A DNA stretch of 64,000 nt from NCBI GenBank assembly GCA_902500695.1, contig CABVRQ010000005.1, positions 1 through 64,000 of the forward strand. The letters run 5' to 3'. The translations under genes were made by a program, and so were the position numbers. The notes under the pieces were generated by a model. It was not told the DNA's origin. It made no database searches and saw only the letters and a program-made list of their open reading frames with translations. Origin of the DNA: an uncultured Nitrospira sp. Lineage in GTDB: Bacteria > Nitrospirota > Nitrospiria > Nitrospirales > UBA8639. Below, in pieces: positions 45,584 to 55,538 of this stretch; within the stretch, counting starts at the first letter, position 1, and each line of letters opens with the position of its first letter.

Positions 45584-46774
45584 TCAGGTACCGGTCGCGG
45601 TATTCTCTTCTCGATTTCCATATCCAATCAACAGCGATTTGACCATTTCATAAAAGCCACTCACGGCAACCAGGATCGTATCGTCGCAGAACTCATAATC
45701 CGGCTGATGGAGGCCTGGTGCATGCTCACCAATGCCGAGTCCGAAATGAAGGATGGGGCAAATATCGGCAAAATGCCCAAAGTCCTCTGACCAGCGGAAA
45801 GGTTTGGGAATTTCAATGGCCACAATTCCCGTATCCAGACATACGCGCTCCAAGGTATCCACCAAGGCATCATCGTTCACAGTCGCCGGAAAATCCTGCA
45901 CCCACTCGACTTCTGCAAAGAGTCGTTCCGCTGCGGCACAATCGCGAACACACTGTTCAGCTTCGCGTTGCAAGGTTCGAAGGCTTGCCGCGGAAGCTGC
46001 ACGCAGCGTGGCACACACGGTCGCTTCTCCCGGTGTAAGCCCAAACGACATAAGCCCCAGCTGGGCATGGGTCAGCGTGAGCATACAATAGGGATTGTCC
46101 GTGATTCTGCTCAATCTGGGAAGCTCAGCTAGTAGCTGTCCTACCGCATTGGCAGGAGACCGAGCTTGTTCAGGCTCGGCCGCGTGGGACGCTTGCCCAA
46201 GGAGACGAACTCTCATTCCGACAGATGCACTGGCAAATGTCCCCCGTCGATAGATGATATGTCCCCTGGGAAAGCCTGGTAGATTATGCAGAGTTATGGC
46301 GTAGTCCGGCCGGATCTTCTCAAAATTTGGATCATCGATAATCGCCCGTGCGCCTGCCCCTGTTTCCTCTGCGGGCTGGAACAATAGCACCACTCGGCCA
46401 CAGCTTGGCGACGTGCGATGAAGCAGTGGTGCCAGGCCCGCTACGATGGCCATATGTCCGTCATGCCCGCAGCGGTGGGCGATGTTGGCTCCGGGAACGA
46501 GCCATTGATTTTTGTCTGCTTCTTCTACAGGAAGGCCATCCAGTTCACACCGTATCATCACCGTTGGCCCAGGATGTTGTCCTTCATACACCGCTGCGAT
46601 CCCATAGCCACCGAGATGGGTCAATAATTTGTCCGGTGCATAGGAATGCAGAAAGTTTGCGATAAGAGTTGAAGTCATGACTTCTGATCCGGCCACTTCT
46701 GGACAAGCTGCTAGGGAGCCGCGAAGCGTGACTAAAATGCCTTCAAGTATGTGGTCATGACGAATGTTCTGCAT
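45584..46774 (-). CDS. M20 family amidohydrolase
   Basis: 396 residues of the M20D group (AbgA/HipO/ILR1-like amidohydrolases) that split N-acyl or N-carbamoyl amino acids. Metal-ligand motifs: HRCGHDGHMAIVAGL, FQPAEETGAGA and TLHNLPGFPRGH; the dimerisation domain starts near ASVGMRVRLLGQASHAAEP. The C-terminal His ligand is expected near GLGIGEHAPGLHQPDYEF. Cytosolic; actual substrate unknown. It is separated by 176 bases from the uxs gene's 3' end and reads on the same strand. Confidence 0.92.
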   Translation of the reverse strand: MQNIRHDHILEGILVTLRGSLAACPEVAGSEVMTSTLIANFLHSYAPDKLLTHLGGYGIAAVYEGQHPGPTVMIRCELDGLPVEEADKNQWLVPGANIAHRCGHDGHMAIVAGLAPLLHRTSPSCGRVVLLFQPAEETGAGARAIIDDPNFEKIRPDYAITLHNLPGFPRGHIIYRRGTFASASVGMRVRLLGQASHAAEPEQARSPANAVGQLLAELPRLSRITDNPYCMLTLTHAQLGLMSFGLTPGEATVCATLRAASAASLRTLQREAEQCVRDCAAAERLFAEVEWVQDFPATVNDDALVDTLERVCLDTGIVAIEIPKPFRWSEDFGHFADICPILHFGLGIGEHAPGLHQPDYEFCDDTILVAVSGFYEMVKSLLIGYGNREENTATGT

Positions 46775-46950
46775 GTTTTTATTTTATGGTGGGAAGGTGT
46801 CTCTGTCCACTTCTCCCAGATTAGTTGCGTTCGGAGCTTTGGCGATATGTGGACTTGTTGAGTCCCCGTTGATGTGTCCGAACAGGATCAGGAGAGGACA
46901 TGTAAGGGGGAACAGATTTCGCGAAATCGATCAACCTCATGATCCGTGAT

Positions 46951-47967
46951 TCACTTGGCAAGGTCGAAATGAAAACGGAAATAGGCGATGGCTTTTTCAA
47001 GGCCTTGTTTCAGTGTAATCTGAGGTTCCCATTTGAGAAGGGTTTTTGCCTTCTCAATATTGGGTCGGCGCACTTTAGGGTCGTCGATTGGAAGAGGGTG
47101 TTGCGTAATCGTGCTCGATGAGTTGGTGAGTTTGATCACTGTTTCTGCAATATCCATAACAGTGAGCTCTTGGGGATTGCCGATGTTAACTGGGTCATGG
47201 ATAGATCCGAGGTTAGCTTGAGTTAATCCGAAACGTACTGAGTCCTGAAATTCTTGATTCTTACGAAGTTCGTCTGCCGGGGCGTGGAGGAGAGCAATAA
47301 TTCCCGTGACCAGATCATCGACGTAACAAAAGCTACGGGTCTGAGACCCATTGCCATATACAGTTAATGGATGGCCTTGTAACGCTTGTACGATAAAATT
47401 GGAAACCACCCGCCCATCCTTTGGGCGCATCCGTGGACCATAGGTATTGAAAATTCTGACGATTCGGGTATCGAGACCATGAAACCGGTGATAGGCCGTG
47501 GTTAATGCCTCCGCAAATCGTTTGGCTTCGTCATAGACGCCACGCGGACTAATGGGATTGACGTTTCCCCAATAGGTTTCAGGCTGTGGGTTGACCAGTG
47601 GATCCCCATACACTTCTGAAGTACTGGCTAGGAGAAATCGCGCCTGTTTCGCCTTGGCTAAGCCCAGGGCTTTGTGCGTGCCTAACGCGCCGACTTTCAT
47701 TGTGGCGATGGGAAATTCCAGATAGTCCTGTGGACTCGCCGGTGATGCAAAATGCATGACAGCATCGACTGGTCCGTCGACATGAAGGTAATCGCAGACA
47801 TTGTAGTGAATAAATGAGAACTTCGGATGGCCCATGAGTGCACCGATATTCTCTGTACGTCCGGTAAGGAGATTGTCCAGGCAAATGACTGTATGTCCTT
47901 GAAGAATCAGCGTTTCACATAAATGGCTTCCTAGAAATCCGGCGCCTCCGGTTATGAATATCCGCAT
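46951..47967 (-). CDS. NAD-dependent epimerase/dehydratase, UDP-glucuronate decarboxylase type
   Basis: 338 residues from the ATG at 47967 (family start [16 protein letters not shown]); upstream in-frame sequence is not typical. Extended short-chain dehydrogenase: GGAGFLG NAD site, [28 protein letters not shown] and catalytic YDEAK ([11 protein letters not shown]). The block [20 protein letters not shown] and [15 protein letters not shown] is the pattern of UDP-xylose synthase (UXS). It would turn UDP-glucuronate into UDP-xylose for surface polysaccharide or lipopolysaccharide. AGGGATAAATCGC precedes the ATG. Confidence 0.93.
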   Translation of the reverse strand: MRIFITGGAGFLGSHLCETLILQGHTVICLDNLLTGRTENIGALMGHPKFSFIHYNVCDYLHVDGPVDAVMHFASPASPQDYLEFPIATMKVGALGTHKALGLAKAKQARFLLASTSEVYGDPLVNPQPETYWGNVNPISPRGVYDEAKRFAEALTTAYHRFHGLDTRIVRIFNTYGPRMRPKDGRVVSNFIVQALQGHPLTVYGNGSQTRSFCYVDDLVTGIIALLHAPADELRKNQEFQDSVRFGLTQANLGSIHDPVNIGNPQELTVMDIAETVIKLTNSSSTITQHPLPIDDPKVRRPNIEKAKTLLKWEPQITLKQGLEKAIAYFRFHFDLAK

Positions 47968-48056
47968 GCGATTTATCCCTCTATACTTGTGAATTTGTGT
48001 AATCGAATGAACGGGACATCTTGTCCAAGGCTGCAAGAGTATAAGATAATAGGGTA

Positions 48057-49094
48057 ATGTCTATGCCCTTTTCAAACGATTCTCCCTTTTCTTTTCCTCT
48101 GACTCGTCGGGCTCTCTTCAAGCTTGGGGGACTGGCTTCCCTCGGCCTAGGACTTCCTGGATGCGATATGGGTTCGATGTTTGCCGTTCCTCCACGGGAG
48201 ACCACGTATTTTACCTCGAACGACAAATTTTATACCGTGAATTTCATGGATGCTTCCTACAACTTTACGCGTGACCTGGATGTGGAGCAATGGAAAATGG
48301 TGGTCAAAGGGGAGGTGGAACGCCCTGTGGTCATGAAATGGCGTGATCTGCTCAACCGGGAATCCTTTGATCAGGCTGTGACCCTGATGTGCATTGATAC
48401 GCTTCCAGGGGGGAGTAGCTTGGGGACCGCCATGTGGCGAGGGATTTCCCTCAAAAAACTTTTGCAAGATATCGGAGTTGATGAAGACACCGCCCGTGAT
48501 GTGATTTTTCGAGCGGCGGACGGGTATTCCGACAGTATTCCATTTGCCAGGGCCATGGAAGATGATGTCATGTTGGCCTATCTGATGAATGGGGAGAAAC
48601 TTCCTAAGGATCACGGCTTTCCCGTTCGCCTGATTGTTCCAGGTCTCTACGGGATTAAAAATGTGAAGTGGATTACGGAAATCGAAGTCTATAACGGGGA
48701 TTACCTGGGCTACTGGCAGCAAAAAGGTTGGACGGATGACGGGACCATTCATGTATTTTCCCGCATTGATAGCCCGGGGCATTATCAGTCTTTACAAGGG
48801 CTTCGACAACGCTTGCGGGGGATTGCCTACGGGGGACCTGAGAGCATTAGTGAGGTTCAACTGAGTTTTGATCAGGAGAAAACCTGGGTGTCTGCCGAAA
48901 TTGAACCACCCCTGTCTCCTTTAACGTGGGTGATCTGGAATTATGATTGGAGTCCCCCAAAGCCTGGTAAACACATGGTATTTGTCAGGGCTATTGATAC
49001 AAAAGGAAGGATCCAAACTTCGGAAATTACCAGACCCCAACCGGCTGGCGCGACGGGTTTGCATTCCATTATACTGGATGTGCTGAACGCTTAA
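48057..49094 (+). CDS. Tat-exported molybdopterin oxidoreductase, MsrP/sulfite-oxidase-like
   Basis: 345 residues. The N-terminus holds a Tat motif (LTRRALFK, Arg17-Arg18) and a lipobox-like LPGC36, so export as a folded, possibly lipidated, enzyme is predicted. The molybdenum-ligand Cys112 is in [36 protein letters not shown] follows. Residues 230-345 form the Ig-like dimerisation domain of sulfite oxidases ([20 protein letters not shown]). It may be a periplasmic sulfoxide reductase or sulfite oxidase. It ends overlapping the convergent aspS stop by 4 bases. Confidence 0.92.
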   Translation: MSMPFSNDSPFSFPLTRRALFKLGGLASLGLGLPGCDMGSMFAVPPRETTYFTSNDKFYTVNFMDASYNFTRDLDVEQWKMVVKGEVERPVVMKWRDLLNRESFDQAVTLMCIDTLPGGSSLGTAMWRGISLKKLLQDIGVDEDTARDVIFRAADGYSDSIPFARAMEDDVMLAYLMNGEKLPKDHGFPVRLIVPGLYGIKNVKWITEIEVYNGDYLGYWQQKGWTDDGTIHVFSRIDSPGHYQSLQGLRQRLRGIAYGGPESISEVQLSFDQEKTWVSAEIEPPLSPLTWVIWNYDWSPPKPGKHMVFVRAIDTKGRIQTSEITRPQPAGATGLHSIILDVLNA

Positions 49095-50887
49095 AGCGGG
49101 CTATCAGCCTTTTTAGCCGTTGTGCGAATAGCGAGTTCCTGGAGTTGTTCTGGTGTGACTGTGGATGGCGCTTCGGTCATGAGGCATTGAGCCTTCTGTG
49201 TTTTTGGAAACGGGATCACTTCCCGAATTGATTCCGTCTTGCCGAGTAACATCACTAATCGATCAAGTCCCAGTGCGATGCCTCCATGCGGCGGTGCCCC
49301 TGATTCCAAGGCATCTAGGAGAAATCCAAATTTTTCACGAGCCTCCGTTTTGGAGATGTTGAGTAAGTCAAAGACTTTTGACTGAACTTGTGGCGCATGA
49401 ATTCGAATACTCCCTCCTCCTAACTCAAAGCCATTCAAAACCAGGTCATAGGCTTGCGTTCGAATCTGGAGAGGATCGGTTTCCATAAGCGGGATATCCT
49501 TTGGGTGAGGAGCCGTAAACGGATGGTGCAGGGCAACATACCTTTTGGCAGCATCGTCATATTCAAACATGGGAAAATCCATGACCCACAAAGGTTCCCA
49601 CCGGTTTCGGTCAATCAATTGAAGCTCCTCTCCCAGCAGTAAGCGAAGTCGGCCCAAGACTTGATGGACGGTAGTAGCCATATCCGCGATAAATATTAGC
49701 AGGTCCCCGGGATGGGCCGATGGAAGGGCCTCACGTAAGGCTTGAGCCTTGAAGAATTTGGCAATTGAGGAATCCAGATTGCCCTCTTCATTAATTTTGA
49801 CCCAGGCCAATCCCTTGGCCCCGAATTCTTTTGCCGTATCAATCAGATTGTCTATCCGGTTTCGGGTAAAGGCGTTTCCCCCAGGAATGATGAGGGCTTT
49901 CACTATCCCCCCGTTTTCCACTGCACTCCGAAAGACTTTAAAATCACAGGTCGCGGCAAATTGACTCAGGTCTTGCAGCTGAAGATCAAAGCGAAGATCC
50001 GGTTTGTCCGTTCCATAACGTCCCATGGCCTCTTCAAAGGACAGCCGAGGCAGTGGGGTGGGGAGATCAATGCTCTTGGTCTCTTTAAAGACCAGTCTGA
50101 CCATCTGTTCGATCAGGTTCATGATATCCTCCTGATCCACGAACGACATTTCCACATCAATTTGCGTAAATTCGGGTTGTCGATCCAGCCGAAGGTCTTC
50201 ATCGCGGAAGCATCGGGCCAGTTGATAATAGCGATCCGTTCCCCCGATCATGAGAATCTGCTTGAAGAGTTGCGGCGATTGGGGAAGGGCAAAAAATTCG
50301 CCTGGGTTGACTCGACTCGGTACGAGATAATCTCGTGCGCCTTCTGGCGTGCTTTTCGTTAAAATCGGCGTTTCGACTTCTATGAATTGATTGGCGTGAA
50401 GGTATTGTCGTACGAGATGCGACACCTGACTGCGGAGTTGAAGGAGTTCTTGCATCCTTGGCCGTCGAAGGTCCAGGTACCGGTGCTTTAAACGAAGGGT
50501 TTCTGAGGTGGTGATGGTATCGTCAAGTGCAAAGGGGAGGGGTTTGGCTTCATTGAGAATGATGAGTGATGTTGTTCGTATTTCTATGGCACCGGTCGGG
50601 ATGTGGGGGTTTGCTGATCCCTCAGGTCGTAGCGTCACCTCACCGGTGACGGTGACAACGTACTCATTGCGCAGACGATCGGCTAGTTGATGTACCTTGG
50701 GCTCATGCTCCGAATCAAACACGATTTGTGTGAGTCCGTAGCGGTCGCGAAGATCAATAAACCTCACTCCGCCATGGTCGCGACGGCTGGCCACCCAGCC
50801 GGCCAAGGTAACGGTTTGGCCCACGTGATCCAAGGAGAGTTCACCGCAATGATGTGATCGTTTCAACTGTAGGATCCTTTCCAACAC
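49091..50887 (-). CDS. aspS: Aspartyl-tRNA synthetase
   Basis: 598 residues, bacterial-type length. OB anticodon-binding domain at the front (VTLAGWVASRRDHGGVRFID then LRDRYG), class II motifs RHRYLDLRRP, FRDEDLRLDRQPEFTQIDVE and GIALGLDRLVMLLG, with the bacterial GAD insertion in between. Tail is [16 protein letters not shown]. The start at 50887 is GTG; a TTG seven codons in (50866) has a better ribosome site (GGAAAGG, nine bases) and gives a start close to the family norm. Last gene of the guaB-guaA-rluB-aspS run. Confidence 0.96.
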   Translation of the reverse strand: MLERILQLKRSHHCGELSLDHVGQTVTLAGWVASRRDHGGVRFIDLRDRYGLTQIVFDSEHEPKVHQLADRLRNEYVVTVTGEVTLRPEGSANPHIPTGAIEIRTTSLIILNEAKPLPFALDDTITTSETLRLKHRYLDLRRPRMQELLQLRSQVSHLVRQYLHANQFIEVETPILTKSTPEGARDYLVPSRVNPGEFFALPQSPQLFKQILMIGGTDRYYQLARCFRDEDLRLDRQPEFTQIDVEMSFVDQEDIMNLIEQMVRLVFKETKSIDLPTPLPRLSFEEAMGRYGTDKPDLRFDLQLQDLSQFAATCDFKVFRSAVENGGIVKALIIPGGNAFTRNRIDNLIDTAKEFGAKGLAWVKINEEGNLDSSIAKFFKAQALREALPSAHPGDLLIFIADMATTVHQVLGRLRLLLGEELQLIDRNRWEPLWVMDFPMFEYDDAAKRYVALHHPFTAPHPKDIPLMETDPLQIRTQAYDLVLNGFELGGGSIRIHAPQVQSKVFDLLNISKTEAREKFGFLLDALESGAPPHGGIALGLDRLVMLLGKTESIREVIPFPKTQKAQCLMTEAPSTVTPEQLQELAIRTTAKKADSPL

Positions 50888-50932
50888 CTGTCAGCTTGTG
50901 ATGGGAGAACATGAAAACAAGAATACTGAAGC

Positions 50933-52189
50933 TCAAGTTTTAAACTTGAATCGACTTTTTGATGTGACGCCTGGTCGACGAGGCCGTGCCTTGCTTGTTG
51001 TGCCAGAAGTCGAAATCGTCTTCTTGCGCCTGGTGGGTTTTGGATTTCCCTGGCGCGGCCAAAACTGACCAGCAGGTCCCGATTTAGGCAAATTTTCCGT
51101 TCTTTTGATCGGCTGATCTTTGGATTCGTGGCGCTTTCCTTGGCCGGTCGTTCCCACGGGCGCTGGCGTGCTCTTCCTTCTGATGGAATCCGGGTTTGGT
51201 GAGGGTGGCCGTGAAGGAGCTGTCGGTCTGGCCGTCGGTCTGGATGAAGGGGCTTTTTCAACTTTCTGAATAGGCTGACGAGTGGAGAGCCATGGCCGAG
51301 ATTTCCCCGTCGATTCCGAAGGAGATGGGGTGCTGTTACTTCTCATGGAATTCGTGATTGCCGAACGTGGCCGTAACTGCCCTGCAGGTCTGAATGCCGG
51401 AAACTTTTCGGTTCTCTTAATCGACTGCCGGATAGCCGGACGTGGCGATTCAGGTGCGATGAGTAAATGGCGCAGGTCATTCGCTTCCTTATCTGTCAAG
51501 TATCGCGTCTGACCTGGAGGAAGGGTTCCAAGGTTCAAAGGCCCAAACTGAACACGTTTTAACCGGATCACGGGATGGCCAATTTGCTCAAACATGCGTT
51601 TGACTTGGTGCTTACGTCCTTCATGAATGGTAATTTCTACCCAGGAATTGGCTGCCGCTTTTCCAGCTTTTTTTACTTTTGCGGGAGCTGTGGGCCCGTC
51701 CTCCAACATCAGTCCATGTCGAAGGTTTTGAATTTCTGGTTCTTCTAAGATACCCTTGATTTTCACGAGATATGTTTTATGGACATGATGTGCGGGGTGA
51801 AGGCAGGCTTGTGCAATATCACCATTATTGGTAAGCAGGAGCAAGCCTTCACTATCATAGTCCAAACGTCCGACGGGAAATAACCGGATGGAAGGTTTCG
51901 GAACCAAGGCTTTAATCGTAGGGCGACCCGCGGGATCATGTAACGTGGAGATATATCCCAACGGCTTATTGAGCATGAGAAACATATCGGGAGGGCGGGA
52001 CTTCAGGTGGCGTCCTTCGACCTTGATGTGGTCAATCGCAGGATCGACTTTGGTCCCTAGCGTCATGACCGTTTCCCCGTTGACGGTGACCAGACCATGT
52101 TGGATAAGTTCTTCAGCCTTGCGTCTGGAGGTGAAGCCGGAACGGGCGATAATTTTTTGTAAACGAACTGTTTTCTCTGCCTGAGCCAT
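50933..52189 (-). CDS. rluB: Large-subunit pseudouridine synthase RluB-type with long basic tail
   Basis: 418 residues from the ATG at 52189, two bases after the guaA stop. S4 domain at 5-55 (LQKIIARSGFTSRRKAEELI), then the synthase domain with the catalytic segment FPVGRLDYDSEGLLLLTNNG and GRKHQVKRMFEQIGHPVIRL. It isomerises U to pseudouridine in 23S rRNA. The core ends near residue 250; residues 255-418 are a basic Arg/Pro/Ser/Lys-rich low-complexity tail with about three loose repeats, each opening IKRTE or IQKVE. The tail is much longer than in E. coli RluB. Confidence 0.92.
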   Translation of the reverse strand: MAQAEKTVRLQKIIARSGFTSRRKAEELIQHGLVTVNGETVMTLGTKVDPAIDHIKVEGRHLKSRPPDMFLMLNKPLGYISTLHDPAGRPTIKALVPKPSIRLFPVGRLDYDSEGLLLLTNNGDIAQACLHPAHHVHKTYLVKIKGILEEPEIQNLRHGLMLEDGPTAPAKVKKAGKAAANSWVEITIHEGRKHQVKRMFEQIGHPVIRLKRVQFGPLNLGTLPPGQTRYLTDKEANDLRHLLIAPESPRPAIRQSIKRTEKFPAFRPAGQLRPRSAITNSMRSNSTPSPSESTGKSRPWLSTRQPIQKVEKAPSSRPTARPTAPSRPPSPNPDSIRRKSTPAPVGTTGQGKRHESKDQPIKRTENLPKSGPAGQFWPRQGNPKPTRRKKTISTSGTTSKARPRRPGVTSKSRFKFKT

Positions 52190-52191
52190 AG

Positions 52192-53748
52192 CTATTCCCA
52201 TTCGATCGTTGCTGGGGGTTTTGAGCTAATGTCATACACCACACGGTTGACCCCTTGCACTTCATTGATAATTCGATTGGACATTTTGCCCAATACCTCT
52301 GGGGGAATTACGCCCCAGTCCGCAGTCATGCCGTCCGTACTGGTGACGGCACGAATGGCGACCACCGATTCGTAGGTCCGTTGGTCGCCCATGACGCCCA
52401 CAGTCTGGATTGGCAGTAGGACAGCGAACGATTGCCAGATGATCCTTGATAGTCCGGCTCGTTCGATTTCATCACGGACAATGGCATCCGCCTCACGAAG
52501 AATGGCCAGGCGCTGGGCGGTCACGGAACCAATGATGCGAATTGCTAAGCCCGGACCGGGAAAGGGTTGTCGCCAAACAATGTCATCCGGCAGACCTAAT
52601 TCCAATCCCAATTGACGAACTTCATCTTTGAACAATTCTCGAAAAGGCTCAATCAGTTTGAATTTCATGCGTTTCGGTAAGCCACCGACATTATGATGTG
52701 TTTTGATTGTTGCCGATGGCCCTTTCACGCTCAGACTTTCGATCACATCAGGATACAGTGTCCCCTGAACGAGAAATCTGACCGTGCCTAAAGAGACCGC
52801 TTCCTGTTCGAAAACTTTGATGAATTGACGACCAATGATTTTTCGTTTGCGTTCCGGGTCTGTTGTGCGTCCCAGTGCTGACAGAAAAGTGTCTCCATGG
52901 TCAGCAATGCGAACCTTCAGATGATAGGCGGAATCAAAAGTCGTTTGTAATTGTGCCACTTCATTCTTTCGCATAAGGCCATTGTCAATGAAGATGCAGG
53001 TCAATTGGTCTCCGATTGCCCGGTGAGCCAGGACAGCGGCCACTGTGGAATCCACTCCCCCGCTGAGTGCACAAATGACCTTCCCGCTGCCGACAGTCTC
53101 CCGGATGTCTGTCACGGCTTGTTCGATGAATGATCCCATGGTCCAAGTTGGCTCGCAGCGGCAGATATGACGTGCAAAGTTTTGAAGAATCGTTGTCCCG
53201 TGAAGGGTATGGATGACTTCAGGATGAAACTGGATCCCAAAGAGCTGTTGTGTATTTTGGGAGGATCTCATCGCGGCGATCGGGGCATGGGCCGTGTGGG
53301 CGATCGCATGAAATCCTGGTGGAAGTTGTTGAACGGAATCCCCATGAGACATCCAGACAGGAAATGCGGTTGACGGATCAAGGCCAAGAAATAAATTCGT
53401 GTTGTCGTCAATGGTCAGATCGGCTCGACCGAATTCACGATGGGGTGTGGGGTTGACGGTTCCGCCACATTGATGGGCGAGTAATTGCATGCCGTAGCAG
53501 ATGCCCAAAATGGGTATGGCAAGGTCAAAAATTTGGCTGTCTATTTTCGGGGCATGGGCCTGAGTAACGCTGGCCGGTCCTCCGGAGAAAATAACCCCTT
53601 TGGGGTGGTAGGCAAGGATATCCTGAACCGTCGCCTGCGAGGGGAGGATGACAGAGAAAATGTGGAATTCGCGTATCCGCCGTGCGATGAGTTGCGTATA
53701 CTGCGATCCAAAATCCAGAATGACAATGGTATCGTGTTGCGAGTGCAT
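52192..53748 (-). CDS. guaA: GMP synthase (glutamine-hydrolysing)
   Basis: 518 residues. Glutaminase domain 8-195 with nucleophile Cys84 (LGICYGMQ), and the FHPEV His/Glu. ATP-pyrophosphatase P-loop [15 protein letters not shown], then dimerisation domain with [16 protein letters not shown] and the C-terminal [20 protein letters not shown] then IEWE. It converts XMP to GMP with glutamine. It follows guaB by 59 bases and precedes rluB by 2. Confidence 0.97.
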   Translation of the reverse strand: MHSQHDTIVILDFGSQYTQLIARRIREFHIFSVILPSQATVQDILAYHPKGVIFSGGPASVTQAHAPKIDSQIFDLAIPILGICYGMQLLAHQCGGTVNPTPHREFGRADLTIDDNTNLFLGLDPSTAFPVWMSHGDSVQQLPPGFHAIAHTAHAPIAAMRSSQNTQQLFGIQFHPEVIHTLHGTTILQNFARHICRCEPTWTMGSFIEQAVTDIRETVGSGKVICALSGGVDSTVAAVLAHRAIGDQLTCIFIDNGLMRKNEVAQLQTTFDSAYHLKVRIADHGDTFLSALGRTTDPERKRKIIGRQFIKVFEQEAVSLGTVRFLVQGTLYPDVIESLSVKGPSATIKTHHNVGGLPKRMKFKLIEPFRELFKDEVRQLGLELGLPDDIVWRQPFPGPGLAIRIIGSVTAQRLAILREADAIVRDEIERAGLSRIIWQSFAVLLPIQTVGVMGDQRTYESVVAIRAVTSTDGMTADWGVIPPEVLGKMSNRIINEVQGVNRVVYDISSKPPATIEWE

Positions 53749-53807
53749 GAGCCTGCGAGTTAATTTGTCAACGCGGGAACTGACTGACTGTAGGGCAGAA
53801 CCAGATC

Positions 53808-55271
<1,464 letters not shown>

Positions 55272-55450
55272 TTAGGCCTTGTATCCTGTCCATTGCCGAA
55301 TTGGGTATGCGGAAAAGTCTTTCATCATAATTTTCTTTTAAAAGTCAGTCAATGTCCTTCTTGGTATACCAGATGGGGTTGGGAGAACACACACCACCCA
55401 GGATCAGCAGCTAGCTGTATTCCAAGCCAAGAAATCGGGTGCGGCCTTAG

Positions 55451-55490
55451 ATAGATGCCAAAGGGTACAGGGCCTCCCGTTGGCATCTAT
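55451..55490. promoter_or_regulatory. Perfect 11-bp inverted repeat in guaB leader region
   Basis: ATAGATGCCAA at 55451-55461 pairs with TTGGCATCTAT at 55480-55490 over an 18-base loop. It lies between the NHL protein gene (ends 55539) and guaB (starts 55268), both minus strand. No T run follows on either strand, so it is not a standard terminator; an operator or RNA hairpin is possible. The rest of the gap shows nothing else defined. Confidence 0.45.
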
Positions 55491-55538
55491 GGTCAATGTG
55501 GGTGGTTGTTTCCTGGGGATCCTACTAGAACTATGTGG

